From Blastocatellia bacterium (GTDB lineage: Bacteria > Acidobacteriota > Blastocatellia > Pyrinomonadales > Pyrinomonadaceae), in the NCBI GenBank assembly GCA_016789145.1, contig JAEUQI010000029.1, forward strand, positions 1 to 35,864: a stretch of DNA of 35,864 nucleotides, in the 5' to 3' direction. The translations under genes were made by a program, and so were the position numbers. The notes under the pieces were generated by a model that searched no databases, had not been told where the DNA came from, and was given only the letters and a program-made list of their open reading frames with translations. This document shows, in pieces, positions 1-9,215 of the stretch (position 1 is its first letter; each line of letters opens with the position of its first letter).

Positions 1-44
1 AAGTGGTAGAGTACTTTGCCCAAAGTGGTAGAGGTCTTTTTCGA
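1..44. repeat. Two direct copies of AAGTGGTAGAG, 22-base period, at the window edge
   Basis: AAGTGGTAGAG occurs at 1-11 and again at 23-33, and the similarity runs on weakly (both followed two bases later by CTTT). Closely spaced repeats of this sort occur at the ends of some insertion sequences. No transposase is visible, so any element would lie to the left of the window. That reading is inference only. Confidence 0.35.
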
Positions 45-123
45 CCGTTCTCCGCGTCACGATCCTAGATCAACCGCATCGAAGACATCCTCTACCTCCA
101 AAACGTCCCCCACGTCATCCCAA

Positions 124-453
124 TTATGAGCCGAAAATATGCATCCGCAGCCCGCCGGTAATCGAGGGCTCAACGTTCGGTGAAGACGAGCCGAGAGCCC
201 GGACCCCGTCAAGGGGAATGCGGGCTAGAGACACATTGACACGGAGGACGTCGGCGTCCTCATGCTCGACCTGAACAAAGCCGTAAGAGTAACCCGCGGT
301 GCGAGGTAGATCGGCATGCAGTGTCCGTAGTCCGCGTGTAAACAAGGGCTCAACGTTCGGTAAAGACGAGCCGAGAGCCCTTACCAACATGCGGGCTACA
401 GACACATAGACATCGACGACGAAAGGGTGATGACCCGTGACCGGATTAGGCAA
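124..453 (-). pseudogene. Doubtful open frame with two copies of a repeated segment; possibly a decayed or spurious gene
   Basis: This minus-strand frame could encode about 109 residues. It contains the segment VRALGSSLPNVEPLFTRGLR and a second version, VRALGSSSPNVEPSITGGLR, about 60 residues apart. Both are preceded by a similar V-S-x-A-R stretch. The two copies differ by a 9-base insertion that keeps the frame, which is mild support for past coding. I recognise no family and see no ribosome binding site. Just beyond its stop, another frame continues with an acidic run (about residues DDVGDVLEVEDVF) to a stop near 67, so the frame may be broken near 124. It could equally be a repetitive non-coding element. 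Confidence 0.2.
166..421. repeat. Imperfect direct repeat of about 75-85 bases, 180-base period, with an internal hairpin
   Basis: The 35-base core at 166-200 recurs at 346-380 with a single mismatch. Each core begins GGGCTC and ends GAGCCC, so each can fold back, and CGG pairs with CCG inside. After the core, both copies continue with ATGCGGGCTA and GACACAT (218 and 389 onward). The first copy has nine extra bases between the two parts. Whether this is an intergenic repeat family or a duplicated coding segment cannot be settled here. Confidence 0.6.
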
Positions 454-510
454 AGATACTCTGTGTAGGTCCTCTAGCTATTCACCCAATTCTCTTTGAA
501 CAGATCGAAT

Positions 511-538
511 TTGGAAAAGTGTTAGTTTGTGGCATAAT
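511..538 (+). promoter_or_regulatory. Candidate sigma-70-type promoter for the giant repeat protein
   Basis: TTGGAA (511-516) and CATAAT (533-538) are 16 bases apart and lie about 45 bases upstream of the ATG at 583. No convincing Shine-Dalgarno sequence precedes that ATG. This is a motif match by eye. Confidence 0.35.
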
Positions 539-582
539 AAGCCAAATTTCAATCCAGTTTATTCGTATTTTCTCCGACCATT

Positions 583-3500
583 ATGAGAGTTTTAAAGGAC
601 ACACTTTTCGGCACCATACGAAGTTTTTTACTCGTCTTAGCTTTTTTTGGAATCACGTTCGCGACTTTGTTTCTGGTAAATGTTATTCGGCGAGTAGAGG
701 CTCAAGAAATCAAGGCTTCCGAGCGCATAACAGAACCTTTAGAGAAAGAGGCCGTGTTTACCCTGCAACCTTCGGTCGAGCAGGTGGAAAAGCAGTTTGG
801 CAAGTCGGCGGTCGACTTTGAAGAGAGTCGCGGGCAATCGGAGAAATCATCGTTATTTCCCAAAACGGACTTAGTACTGAATCGCAACCCCTTTCTTGGG
901 GAAATACCTAGAAATGGTTTCCTCAGTGATTTTTTGACACCTGCAATTCCTGCTACCGGTGAGGTTGATCCTAATTTTTCAGTCAATTTTGAAATCGATA
1001 GTTTTGGTTCCGAGGCGGCAGTTTTAGTTTCGAAGGTCCAGCCCGACGGTAGGGTGTTGGTGGGAGGAAATCTTAATTTCGTCAACGGCATCCGTCGAAA
1101 TTGTCTAGTTAGGTTAAATATTGATGGAACATTGGATCCTACCTTCAACCCGGACATTAGATTTGCAAACCCAAATGGGGGACAGGACGCAGTTTACCCC
1201 TATGTTAGCCAAATAGTAATTCAAAACGATGGGAAGATAGTGATTTTCGGCTTCTTCGACAGTGTGAATGGCGTAAGTCGAAATGCATTGGCTCGATTGA
1301 ATGCCGATGGAACACTCGACACAACCTATAACCCAGGGCTGGTTGAGGGTGTTCTTGATATGTTGCTACAGACTGACGGGAAAATCGTTGTAGCGGGCTT
1401 TTCGACAATGCGGATCAACGGTATCACACGAAGCGGCTTGGGTCGGATCAATACCGATGGATCCCTTGATACCACATTAACGCCTCAGATAAATTCTTTT
1501 GTTCGCTCGGTTGCCGTGCAGGCCGATGGGCAATATTTGATAAGTGGCTCCTTTACATCGATCAACGGGATCAGCAAATTGAATGTTGCCCGACTTAGTG
1601 CAGGCGGGATATTGGATGCCGGATTTGGACTTACTCTTATTCAAAGCGCCGGATTTCCAGGCTCCATAAATAAGTTCGTTCCACTACCTAACGGTCAAAT
1701 CCTCATTGGTGGCGGCTTCACCACCGTCAATGGTGTTACTCGGCGGTCTTTGGCTCGAATTAATTCCGATGGATCGGTTGATCCTTCATTCGATATTGGT
1801 ACCGGATTTATTCGCTTTGGCGTACAAGGTGGGGTTTTCGATATTTTGTTGCAGAGCGGCGATTCGATGATTGTTTCCGGCTCGTTTTCGAGTTTCAATG
1901 GCGTTCCGAGAAACGGCGTTGTCAAACTCTCTTCGAATGGAGTTCTCGACTCGAATTTTGTACTAGACCCAATAGAATCCGAAGGCAGTTCCGACGTATA
2001 TGTCGAGTCGACCGTCAGCCTTGGTAGCAATTTTTTGTTGGTTGGAACATTCAAAACCATCGGTGGGAATTATCGGAATCAGATTGGCGCGGTTACTAAT
2101 GCAGGTACAGTCGTTTCATCATTTGCCCCCGTGATCAGGATTCGGGCAAGAGTATGGGACACAGCTGTGCAGTCAGATGGTAAGGTCGTGGTTGTTGGAG
2201 ATTTTCTTTATGCAAATGGTCAACGCCGAAATACGGTTGCAAGACTGAACGCTAATGGAACAGTCGACGCTACGTTCAACTCGATCGGACCACCGCGTTT
2301 GGACGGACCAAATATTCGCAAAGTCGCAGTTCAGAATGATAACAAAATTCTTGTTGCCGGCTTTTTTGGCCGCTTTGGTGGTTCCACCAACACAAACTTA
2401 ACCAGACTAAACGCCGATGGCTCGAGTGATAGTTCGTTCAACTTTTTTTTTAATGGTCCGCTTAGTCTCGGGGGGACCGAAATCAGTGATATCATTCCAC
2501 AGTCAAATGGAAAAATATTGATTTGCGGCGATTTCACACAGGCAAACGGTATAGCCAGGCGAGGTTTGGCAAGATTGAACTCCGATGGCAGTACCGACGC
2601 TACATTTCCTGAGGTAGTTTTGGATACATTAAGCAAGCGAGTTTATGAAATGGAGCTTCAACCCGATGGTCGTGTTCTGATTAGCGGCGATTTCCTTTCA
2701 GTTAATGGAACGAGCCGTGCTTATTTCGCTCGCCTGAATTCTGATGGAACACTTGACACAGGATTTGTGCCCCCGACTTTGAATGGTCCAGTCTATAAAA
2801 TGACACTCCAGAATGATAACAAAGTTCTGATTGCCGGCGCATTTACGACTCTCAGTTCGATAAGTCGAAGAGGAATTGCACGACTAAATCCGGATGGAAG
2901 TTTTGATCCTTCTTTTAATCCCGGTACTGGAGTAGTTCGCGTACCGGGAACCGGGCGTATTCATACAATAAAGTCTTTAAGTGATGGCGGTGTTTTCATT
3001 GGCGGAGATTTTAACTTTTATGATGGTGTGAGTCGAAGCTACGCGGCTCGGCTTAACAGCAACGGTGCGCTTGACACTCAATTCGTTTCGGCTGCGAGCG
3101 GACTTGTCTGGTCGTCTGCTATTCAACCTAACGGTGACATCATCATTGGTGGCGACTTTACGTATGTGAATGGCCAATCGCGCCCAGGTATCGCTAGGCT
3201 GCTCAGCACTACAGTATCACCATGTGTCTATACGCTCGCTCCGGTATCGCCACAGAATGTAGTTGCTCAAGCGAACACACTCAACGTGAATGTCTCGGCT
3301 GGTCAGACTTGTCAATGGACGGCAACAAGCAATAGTAGTTGGATTACCGTTACAAACGGCTCGGCTGGATCGGGGAACGGAGCGGTGACAATCTCCATTG
3401 CTCAAAATACTGATGTCTTAAGGACCGGCAGCCTTACCATCGCGGGGCAGAATTATGTTGTAAATCAGTCTGCGGCACAAGCCTGCACCTACTCCGTAAA

Positions 3501-5766
3501 CCCTGTTTCTGCCACAATACCGGCTGCGGGGGCGACGCGAAATTTCGAAGTCATTTCTCCTAGCGGGTGTCCATGGGATGCCACAAGTAATGTTTCCTGG
3601 ATAGGAACTAACTCAATTGGCGTGGGCAACGGCGTCGTTACCTACGTCTCGGAGCCAAATAGTGGTTCAAGTCGCTCGGGAACGATCTCGATAGGCGGGC
3701 AGTTATTCACAGTGAATCAATTGGCAGGAACCGGTGGGGTTGTTGTGCCCGCAAAGGTAAGTTCGGCCGATAGTTTGGTAAGTGATTTTTTTGGAAACAG
3801 TGTTTCAATCAGCGGAAATACCGCAATTGTGGGTGCCCAAGGACATCAAATCGGAAGTAATGGTGATCAGGGAGCAGCCTATATTTTCGTCAATAACGGT
3901 TCAGTTTGGCAACTGCAGCAAAAGCTGGTTATGCCTGTTTCAGATGCGCAAGCGTCCGCTCAATTTGGATACAGCGTTGCGATCAGCGGCGATACGGTCA
4001 TTGTAGGGTCGCCGACGCAGGACAATGGCGGCAATACAGATCAAGGAGCTGCTTATGTTTATGTCAGGAGCGGAACAACCTGGACTTTCCAGCAGCGTTT
4101 GCGTCAAAGCGACGGGGCGCCGGGAGATAATTTCGGCTGGAGTGTGGCTCTCGACGGCAATACGGCTGTCGTCGGTGCTTATCTCGACGATGAGAGTATT
4201 TACACAAATTGCGGGTCGGCCTATGCATATTTGAGAACCGGAACCACTTGGCAAGAAGAATCTAGAATGGTTTCGAGCGAACGGACGAGCAACAGCCAAA
4301 TGGGTTACAGCGTCGCGATTAGCGGCGACACCGTTCTTATTGGTGCGAGGTTCGCACAAACTTCGGCCGCATCTGCCGATTTCGGATCAGCGTATATTTT
4401 CACTCCCGTTGCGGGAACTCCAAGAGTTTGGACACAGCGTTCAATCCTCACCGCACCACAAAGAAGTGCGGGCGATCAATTTGGATTTAGTGTCGGTGTG
4501 AGCGGAAACACTGCTCTAATTGGATCGAGGTTTGACGACGTTGGCTCAAATATTGACCAAGGGTCTGCGTATGTTTTCACCGGATCGGGATTCACTTGGA
4601 CATTCCAACGCCAACTATTTGCAAATGACGGAACTGCAAATGATGAATTCGGAAACGCGGTCAGCATAAGTGGGGATAAATTGGTTGTTGGTGCGCCTCA
4701 AGACTCGTCTCGAAATGGAAGAGCATACTTATTTACGGGAGTTGGTTCGAACTGGACACAACTTCCGGTGTCAGTCGCTCCAGATGGTTCCGCTGGAGAT
4801 TTGTATGGCTCAAGTGTTTCAATTAGCGGTTCAAATGCAGTAATAGGGGCTGTTTTTGATGATGCACGGCGTGGGTCTGTGTATTTCCTAAGCGGAATTC
4901 CGTCGGCTCAGGCTAAGTCAGTTATGGATTTTGATGGCGATGGGAAGACGGACCTTTCAATCTTCCGTCCAAACGGCCCCTCGTCCGAGTGGTGGTGGCT
5001 AAAGTCGAGCGGCGGGAATGCTGCTGTGGTGTTTGGGGCGAATACGGATACTATTGTGCCGGCTGATTATACGGGCGACGGCAAGACGGACATTGCGTTC
5101 TGGCGTCCGAGCAATGGGAACTGGTTTGTGCTCCGAAGCGAAGATTTCTCATTTTTTGCGGCACCCTTTGGTGCTAATGGAGATGTGCCGGTGCCGGGAG
5201 ATTTTGATGGTGACGGAAAGGCTGATCTGGCGGTGTTCAGGCCATCGACCTTGAACTGGTTCATCAACAAGTCGAGCGGCGGGGTCGATATATTAACGTT
5301 TGGAGCGGCCGGCGATAAGCCTGTTCCGGGCGATTTCGACGGTGACGGCAAGGCCGACATCGCGATCTATCGTCCGACAGGTTCGCAAGGGCCCGCAGCT
5401 TCGGAATGGTGGGTACGTAGAAGTTCGAACGGCGTAGTATTCGCACTTCAATTCGGTTCATCGACCGACAAGGCGGTTCCGGGCGATTACACAGGCGACG
5501 GCAAGACCGATGTCGCTTTCTGGCGTCCCGCGAACGGCAACTGGTTCGTGCTGAGAAGTGAGGACTTCTCGTTCTTCGCGTTCCCATTCGGAGCAAACGG
5601 CGATACGGCAGTTCCGGGCGACTACGACGGCGACGGACGTTGGGACGCAGGAGTGTTCCGCCCATCGAACAACACATGGTTCGTCCAACGCTCAACAGCC
5701 GGAACCCTGATCCAACAGTTCGGCATCACCGGCGATGTGCCGCTGCCTAGTGCGTATGTGAGATAA
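583..5766 (+). CDS. Giant secreted mosaic protein: delta-60 repeats, two BACON domains, FG-GAP and VCBS-type beta-propeller repeats
   Basis: A 1727-residue protein with an N-terminal hydrophobic segment (about residues 13-35) ending at VEAQE, which reads as a signal peptide or anchor. Residues about 120-870 carry a long series of delta-60 repeats (pattern ARLNxDGTLDxxFN, then GKIxVxGxF and a short NG turn). Residues about 880-1050 form two BACON domains, each with a conserved SNxSW turn. Residues about 1056-1440 hold FG-GAP repeats (SVxISGxTxxVGA with GxAYxF). Residues about 1446-1727 hold calcium-binding-style repeats built on DFDGDGKxD and FRPS. These modules are extracellular beta-propeller and adhesion or carbohydrate-contact types; no catalytic domain is seen. 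No sorting signal is obvious at the C-terminus, which ends in a propeller blade. The function is probably surface or matrix adhesion, by inference. It stands alone, convergent with lon. Confidence 0.9.
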   Translation: MRVLKDTLFGTIRSFLLVLAFFGITFATLFLVNVIRRVEAQEIKASERITEPLEKEAVFTLQPSVEQVEKQFGKSAVDFEESRGQSEKSSLFPKTDLVLNRNPFLGEIPRNGFLSDFLTPAIPATGEVDPNFSVNFEIDSFGSEAAVLVSKVQPDGRVLVGGNLNFVNGIRRNCLVRLNIDGTLDPTFNPDIRFANPNGGQDAVYPYVSQIVIQNDGKIVIFGFFDSVNGVSRNALARLNADGTLDTTYNPGLVEGVLDMLLQTDGKIVVAGFSTMRINGITRSGLGRINTDGSLDTTLTPQINSFVRSVAVQADGQYLISGSFTSINGISKLNVARLSAGGILDAGFGLTLIQSAGFPGSINKFVPLPNGQILIGGGFTTVNGVTRRSLARINSDGSVDPSFDIGTGFIRFGVQGGVFDILLQSGDSMIVSGSFSSFNGVPRNGVVKLSSNGVLDSNFVLDPIESEGSSDVYVESTVSLGSNFLLVGTFKTIGGNYRNQIGAVTNAGTVVSSFAPVIRIRARVWDTAVQSDGKVVVVGDFLYANGQRRNTVARLNANGTVDATFNSIGPPRLDGPNIRKVAVQNDNKILVAGFFGRFGGSTNTNLTRLNADGSSDSSFNFFFNGPLSLGGTEISDIIPQSNGKILICGDFTQANGIARRGLARLNSDGSTDATFPEVVLDTLSKRVYEMELQPDGRVLISGDFLSVNGTSRAYFARLNSDGTLDTGFVPPTLNGPVYKMTLQNDNKVLIAGAFTTLSSISRRGIARLNPDGSFDPSFNPGTGVVRVPGTGRIHTIKSLSDGGVFIGGDFNFYDGVSRSYAARLNSNGALDTQFVSAASGLVWSSAIQPNGDIIIGGDFTYVNGQSRPGIARLLSTTVSPCVYTLAPVSPQNVVAQANTLNVNVSAGQTCQWTATSNSSWITVTNGSAGSGNGAVTISIAQNTDVLRTGSLTIAGQNYVVNQSAAQACTYSVNPVSATIPAAGATRNFEVISPSGCPWDATSNVSWIGTNSIGVGNGVVTYVSEPNSGSSRSGTISIGGQLFTVNQLAGTGGVVVPAKVSSADSLVSDFFGNSVSISGNTAIVGAQGHQIGSNGDQGAAYIFVNNGSVWQLQQKLVMPVSDAQASAQFGYSVAISGDTVIVGSPTQDNGGNTDQGAAYVYVRSGTTWTFQQRLRQSDGAPGDNFGWSVALDGNTAVVGAYLDDESIYTNCGSAYAYLRTGTTWQEESRMVSSERTSNSQMGYSVAISGDTVLIGARFAQTSAASADFGSAYIFTPVAGTPRVWTQRSILTAPQRSAGDQFGFSVGVSGNTALIGSRFDDVGSNIDQGSAYVFTGSGFTWTFQRQLFANDGTANDEFGNAVSISGDKLVVGAPQDSSRNGRAYLFTGVGSNWTQLPVSVAPDGSAGDLYGSSVSISGSNAVIGAVFDDARRGSVYFLSGIPSAQAKSVMDFDGDGKTDLSIFRPNGPSSEWWWLKSSGGNAAVVFGANTDTIVPADYTGDGKTDIAFWRPSNGNWFVLRSEDFSFFAAPFGANGDVPVPGDFDGDGKADLAVFRPSTLNWFINKSSGGVDILTFGAAGDKPVPGDFDGDGKADIAIYRPTGSQGPAASEWWVRRSSNGVVFALQFGSSTDKAVPGDYTGDGKTDVAFWRPANGNWFVLRSEDFSFFAFPFGANGDTAVPGDYDGDGRWDAGVFRPSNNTWFVQRSTAGTLIQQFGITGDVPLPSAYVR

Positions 5767-5786
5767 GAATACTTGCTCACTAAATA

Positions 5787-5834
5787 CACGAAAGACGCGG
5801 ATAGGAAGAAATTTTCCAATTCGTGTCTTTCGTG
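5787..5834. terminator. Inverted repeat between convergent genes; possible bidirectional terminator
   Basis: CACGAAAGAC at 5787-5796 is matched by GTCTTTCGTG at 5825-5834. It sits in the 102-base gap between the stop of the giant protein and the stop of lon. The loop is long (28 bases) and there is no clean T run, so termination is plausible but not certain. The right arm belongs to a TTCGTGTCTTTCGTG-style string that resembles intergenic repeats I have seen in other bacterial genomes. Confidence 0.4.
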
Positions 5835-5868
5835 CTTTTCGCGGGCAATTCTTATAAACGGCTGCTGG

Positions 5869-8295
5869 CTAGACGTGGATCGTGCCCTTTGTCGGGGGTG
5901 GTTCGATCGGGGGAACGACTAGTGGTGGGCTGGTGACGTCGGGTTCGAGGGTTGCTTTTAGGACCTCGCTGATCCAGGCACAGGGAATTATCGTTAATTC
6001 ACTGAGCACGTCGTCGGGAATGTCCTCGGTGTCGGCTTCGTTGCGGTTTGGCAGAACGATGCGGCGAATTCCGGCGCGGTGTGCGGCGAGGATCTTCTCC
6101 TTGACGCCGCCGACCGGGAACACGAGTCCCGACAACGTGATCTCACCGGTCATCGCAGTATCGTTACGAACCTTGCGGCCGGTGTAGAGTGACGCGAGTG
6201 CCGACGCCATCGTGACGCCTGCCGATGGGCCGTCTTTTGGAATGGCACCGGCCGGAACGTGCAGATGTACGCCGTTCGTTTTGATGACTTCGGGGTCGAT
6301 ACCGAATTCGGCGGCGTGCGACCATAGGTAACTGCGTGCAGCTTGGGCTGATTCTTTCATCACATCGCCAAGCTGTCCCGTTAAGGTCAAACCACTGCTG
6401 CCGGGCAACAGGGTCGCCTCGATAAACAGAACTTCGCCGCCCATTTCGGTCCACGCCATGCCTGTGGCGACGCCTGTGGGCAGTTCGTTGCGGGCTTCTT
6501 CGGGATAGACCTTTGGCGGCCCAAGGTAGCCTTTTACCTCTTCGGCAGAGATGACGACCTTGTCGGTGAGGCCTTCGGCGACCTTGAGCGTGACCTTGCG
6601 AGCGAGATTTCCGACGGTGCGTTCGAGCTGGCGAACACCTGCCTCGCGTGTATAACGAGCCGTGATCAGATTGATCGCGTCGTCGGTGATCTCGAGATTT
6701 TCGGCGGTCAAGCCGTTCTCTTCGATCTGTCGCGGGATCAGATACTGTTTCGCGATGGCGAGCTTTTCACGGTCGCTGTAGCCCGCGAGTTGGATGATCT
6801 CCATACGATCGCGAAGCGGCATCGGTATCGGCGCGAGTTGGTTCGCGGTGGCGATAAAGAAGACCTTCGACAGGTCGAACGGCAGATCGATGTAATTGTC
6901 GCGAAACGTGTTGTTTTGCGCAGGATCCAAGATCTCGAGCAGTGCCGACGCCGGATCGCCTCGGAAATCGTTGCCGAGCTTGTCGATCTCGTCGAGCATC
7001 AGCACAGGATTATTGACACCAACACGTCGCAGCGACTGAATGATACGTCCCGGCATCGCACCGATGTATGTTCGGCGATGGCCGCGAAGTTCGGCTTCGT
7101 CACGCATTCCGCCGAGGCTTAGGCGATCGAATTCGCGTCCAAGTGCACGTGCGATCGAACGTCCGAGCGAAGTTTTACCAACTCCCGGAGGGCCGACGAA
7201 CAGGATGATCGGCGATTTGCTGTCGGGACGCATTTTGACGACGGCGAGCGATTCGCGTATGCGTTCCTTAATGTCATCGAGGCCGTAATGGTCCTCGTCG
7301 AGGATCTTTTTGGCTTCGTTGAGGTCGAGTTTTTCCTCGCTCGATTTACGCCAGGGCAATTCGAGAATGTACTCAAGATAGGTGCGAATTACGTGATAAT
7401 CAGGCGCGGCCTGCGGCAGAGCCTCCATTCGCTTGAGCTCGCGAGTCGCCTCTTTGCGGACGTCGTCGGGCAGATCGGCTTCCTCGAGACGCTGCCGAAG
7501 CTGTTCTGCCTCCGCTTTTTCGCCGCCTTCGTCGTCGCCAAGCTCTTTTTGGATCGCCTTCATCTGTTGGCGAAGAACATAATCGCGTTGCGATTTGTCC
7601 ATTTCGACCTGAGCTTCGTTAGCGATCTTTGACCGGATCTGCATTATCTCAAGCTCACGTGCGAGAGCAGCATGCGTGAGCGTCAGCAGGCCGTCAACGG
7701 TCGAAGATTCGAGCATCTTCTGCTCGGTCTCGGTGCCGAGGTCGAGCACGGACGCCAGGAAATAGGCGAGCTGTACAGGATCTTCCTGCGACAATACGGC
7801 CATGCGGATCTCGGGCGGGACGTTTGGCAGCAAGGCGAGAGCCTCTTGGATCATGCCCTGAATATTGCGTTTCAGTGCCTCGATCTCTTCGTCATCAACG
7901 CGTCGAAGCGGCGGCAGCGTGTGCACCTTTGCCTTCAAATAGGGCTGTTCGGTCTGCCATTCGATGATCTCGAAACGGCTGATGCCCTGGACGATGAGCT
8001 GCATCACATCGTCGTTTCGCATCATACGTTTGATGTTGACGATGGTGCCGATCTTGTAGAGGTCGTTAGGTGTCGCGTCGTCGCCGGTGACGTTCTCTGT
8101 CTTTGTCGTGATACAACCAAGCAGTTTTTCTTCGGTCGCAAGAGCAGCCTCCGTCGCCCGCGTCGAACGCTCACGCCCAACCGCCAACGGCACGACCGTC
8201 TCCGGAAACAGCGTCGTATTCTGCAAAGGCAGCACGGCGATCTCGAACTGCTCGGGAAGCGTAGGTGTTGTTAGATCTATTTGTTCGTCTGCCAT
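5869..8295 (-). CDS. lon: ATP-dependent Lon protease (endopeptidase La)
   Basis: An 808-residue protein, normal length for LonA. The N-terminal LON substrate-binding domain starts at about residue 17 ([15 protein letters not shown]). A coiled central region follows. The AAA+ module has Walker A GPPGVGKT at about 365-372 and a Walker B ending MLDEIDK. The C-terminal protease domain has PKDGPSAG with catalytic Ser691 and GGVKEK with Lys734, the same 43-residue spacing as the E. coli Ser679/Lys722 pair. The enzyme degrades damaged and short-lived regulatory proteins in the cytoplasm. The ATG lies one base after the stop of the small heat-shock gene, so the two are co-transcribed; AAAGG within the upstream gene can serve as ribosome binding site. 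A proline-rich tail ([12 protein letters not shown]) at the end is a small peculiarity. Confidence 0.98.
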   Translation of the reverse strand: MADEQIDLTTPTLPEQFEIAVLPLQNTTLFPETVVPLAVGRERSTRATEAALATEEKLLGCITTKTENVTGDDATPNDLYKIGTIVNIKRMMRNDDVMQLIVQGISRFEIIEWQTEQPYLKAKVHTLPPLRRVDDEEIEALKRNIQGMIQEALALLPNVPPEIRMAVLSQEDPVQLAYFLASVLDLGTETEQKMLESSTVDGLLTLTHAALARELEIMQIRSKIANEAQVEMDKSQRDYVLRQQMKAIQKELGDDEGGEKAEAEQLRQRLEEADLPDDVRKEATRELKRMEALPQAAPDYHVIRTYLEYILELPWRKSSEEKLDLNEAKKILDEDHYGLDDIKERIRESLAVVKMRPDSKSPIILFVGPPGVGKTSLGRSIARALGREFDRLSLGGMRDEAELRGHRRTYIGAMPGRIIQSLRRVGVNNPVLMLDEIDKLGNDFRGDPASALLEILDPAQNNTFRDNYIDLPFDLSKVFFIATANQLAPIPMPLRDRMEIIQLAGYSDREKLAIAKQYLIPRQIEENGLTAENLEITDDAINLITARYTREAGVRQLERTVGNLARKVTLKVAEGLTDKVVISAEEVKGYLGPPKVYPEEARNELPTGVATGMAWTEMGGEVLFIEATLLPGSSGLTLTGQLGDVMKESAQAARSYLWSHAAEFGIDPEVIKTNGVHLHVPAGAIPKDGPSAGVTMASALASLYTGRKVRNDTAMTGEITLSGLVFPVGGVKEKILAAHRAGIRRIVLPNRNEADTEDIPDDVLSELTIIPCAWISEVLKATLEPDVTSPPLVVPPIEPPPTKGTIHV

Positions 8296-8296
8296 A

Positions 8297-8656
8297 TTAC
8301 TTGCCTTTTCTCAACGTAATGATCAATAGACCATTCTCAAATTGGTGTTCGACGTGCGCACCGTCAATGGTTGCAGGGAATTTCAAAGTTTTTTCGAAAT
8401 TGCTGTACGTTATCTCCATTTGCTGATACGAAACTCCGGCTGCGCACGATCTGTCTTTGCGACAGCCTTGTATATGGAGTACGTTTCCCTGGATCTCAAG
8501 TTCGACATCTTCTGCCGAAACACCGGCGAGCTCGACCTTGACGATCCAACCATCCGGCGTCTGATAAACATCCGCCGCCGGATACCACAACTGCCCGCTC
8601 CGCACATCTTTAGATGTGCCAACGAACTGAAAATGTCGATTTATGGAACGTGCCAT
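8297..8656 (-). CDS. Small heat-shock protein, Hsp20/alpha-crystallin family
   Basis: A 119-residue ATP-independent holdase chaperone, short for the family because the N-terminal arm is only about 22 residues. The alpha-crystallin domain runs from about residue 24 (WYPAADVYQTPDGW) through NVLHIQG (58-64) to the hallmark FENGLLIITL (107-116). It should bind unfolding proteins in the cytoplasm and keep them soluble. It is followed after one base by lon, which pairs a holdase with a protease in one transcript. The ATG at 8656 has no strong Shine-Dalgarno sequence. It lies 34 bases after the CBS-domain gene, and a hairpin occupies that gap. I see no CIRCE element upstream. Confidence 0.93.
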   Translation of the reverse strand: MARSINRHFQFVGTSKDVRSGQLWYPAADVYQTPDGWIVKVELAGVSAEDVELEIQGNVLHIQGCRKDRSCAAGVSYQQMEITYSNFEKTLKFPATIDGAHVEHQFENGLLIITLRKGK

Positions 8657-8669
8657 CGGTTAGCTTGAT

Positions 8670-8691
8670 GAACAGGCTAGGCAGCCTGTTC
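8670..8691. repeat. Perfect hairpin between the CBS and Hsp20 genes; shares its core with the hairpin at 26287-26312
   Basis: GAACAGGCT (8670-8678), a four-base loop and AGCCTGTTC (8683-8691) form a nine-pair stem right at the CBS-domain stop. On the minus strand no T run follows, so it is more likely a processing or mRNA-stability element than a strong terminator. The core ACAGGCTNGGCAGCCTGT recurs exactly, apart from N, at 26291-26308. Confidence 0.6.
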
Positions 8692-9158
8692 TACTTTTTA
8701 CTCCAAAATGCAGTGCCGCTTGAGATCTCTTCGAGTGTTTCTGCGATCTCGCGTTCGTCTTCCATTTCCAGGGCGATGTCGGCCATGGCGACGATGCCGG
8801 CTAGGGAACCGTCAGCGTTTACAACGGGAATGCGGCGGACCTGTTTGTCGCCCATCAGACGTATTGCCTCGAAAACGAAATCGTCAGGATTGACGGTGAA
8901 CAATTCGGTTGTCATAACACTACCGATCGGCGAATCGCTTGAAGCGCCATCTGCAACGCCGCGAACTACTATGTCTCGGTCGGTGACGATACCGATCAGC
9001 TTGCCGCCATCGACGATCGGCACCGCGCCCATATCGCCTTCTCTCATGATGCCGCCTACTTCGCGCAGAGTCGCTTTCGGCGATGCTGTGCGCACGTTTT
9101 TGGTCATTATTTCTGACACGCGCATGCGGGAAATGGCAGAGTTTTCGGTTTCGGACAT
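8691..9158 (-). CDS. Tandem CBS-domain protein
   Basis: A 155-residue soluble protein made almost entirely of two CBS domains: about residues 14-75 (VSEIMTKNV through IVTDRDIVVRG) and 77-135 (IGSVMTTEL through AGIVAMADIALEM). The paired domains form a Bateman module, which usually binds adenine nucleotides or related ligands and senses energy state. No catalytic domain is attached, so it is a stand-alone regulator of unknown target. It is the first gene of a probable CBS-hsp20-lon operon, with a 34-base gap to hsp20, and this suggests a role in stress response by association only. Stand-alone proteins of this type are often annotated as inosine-5-monophosphate dehydrogenase-related, but the catalytic barrel is absent here. 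Confidence 0.9.
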   Translation of the reverse strand: MSETENSAISRMRVSEIMTKNVRTASPKATLREVGGIMREGDMGAVPIVDGGKLIGIVTDRDIVVRGVADGASSDSPIGSVMTTELFTVNPDDFVFEAIRLMGDKQVRRIPVVNADGSLAGIVAMADIALEMEDEREIAETLEEISSGTAFWSKK

Positions 9159-9215
9159 AGCTTCATTTTGTTCGACGGGCGGAAATAAAGCAAGGAAAGA
9201 TCGGCGAGATCGAGG

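Noticed and set aside
7672-8274. Long open frame of 200 codons opposite lon
   Set aside because: It is antisense to the conserved N-terminal part of Lon, arginine-rich and without start signals or known motifs.
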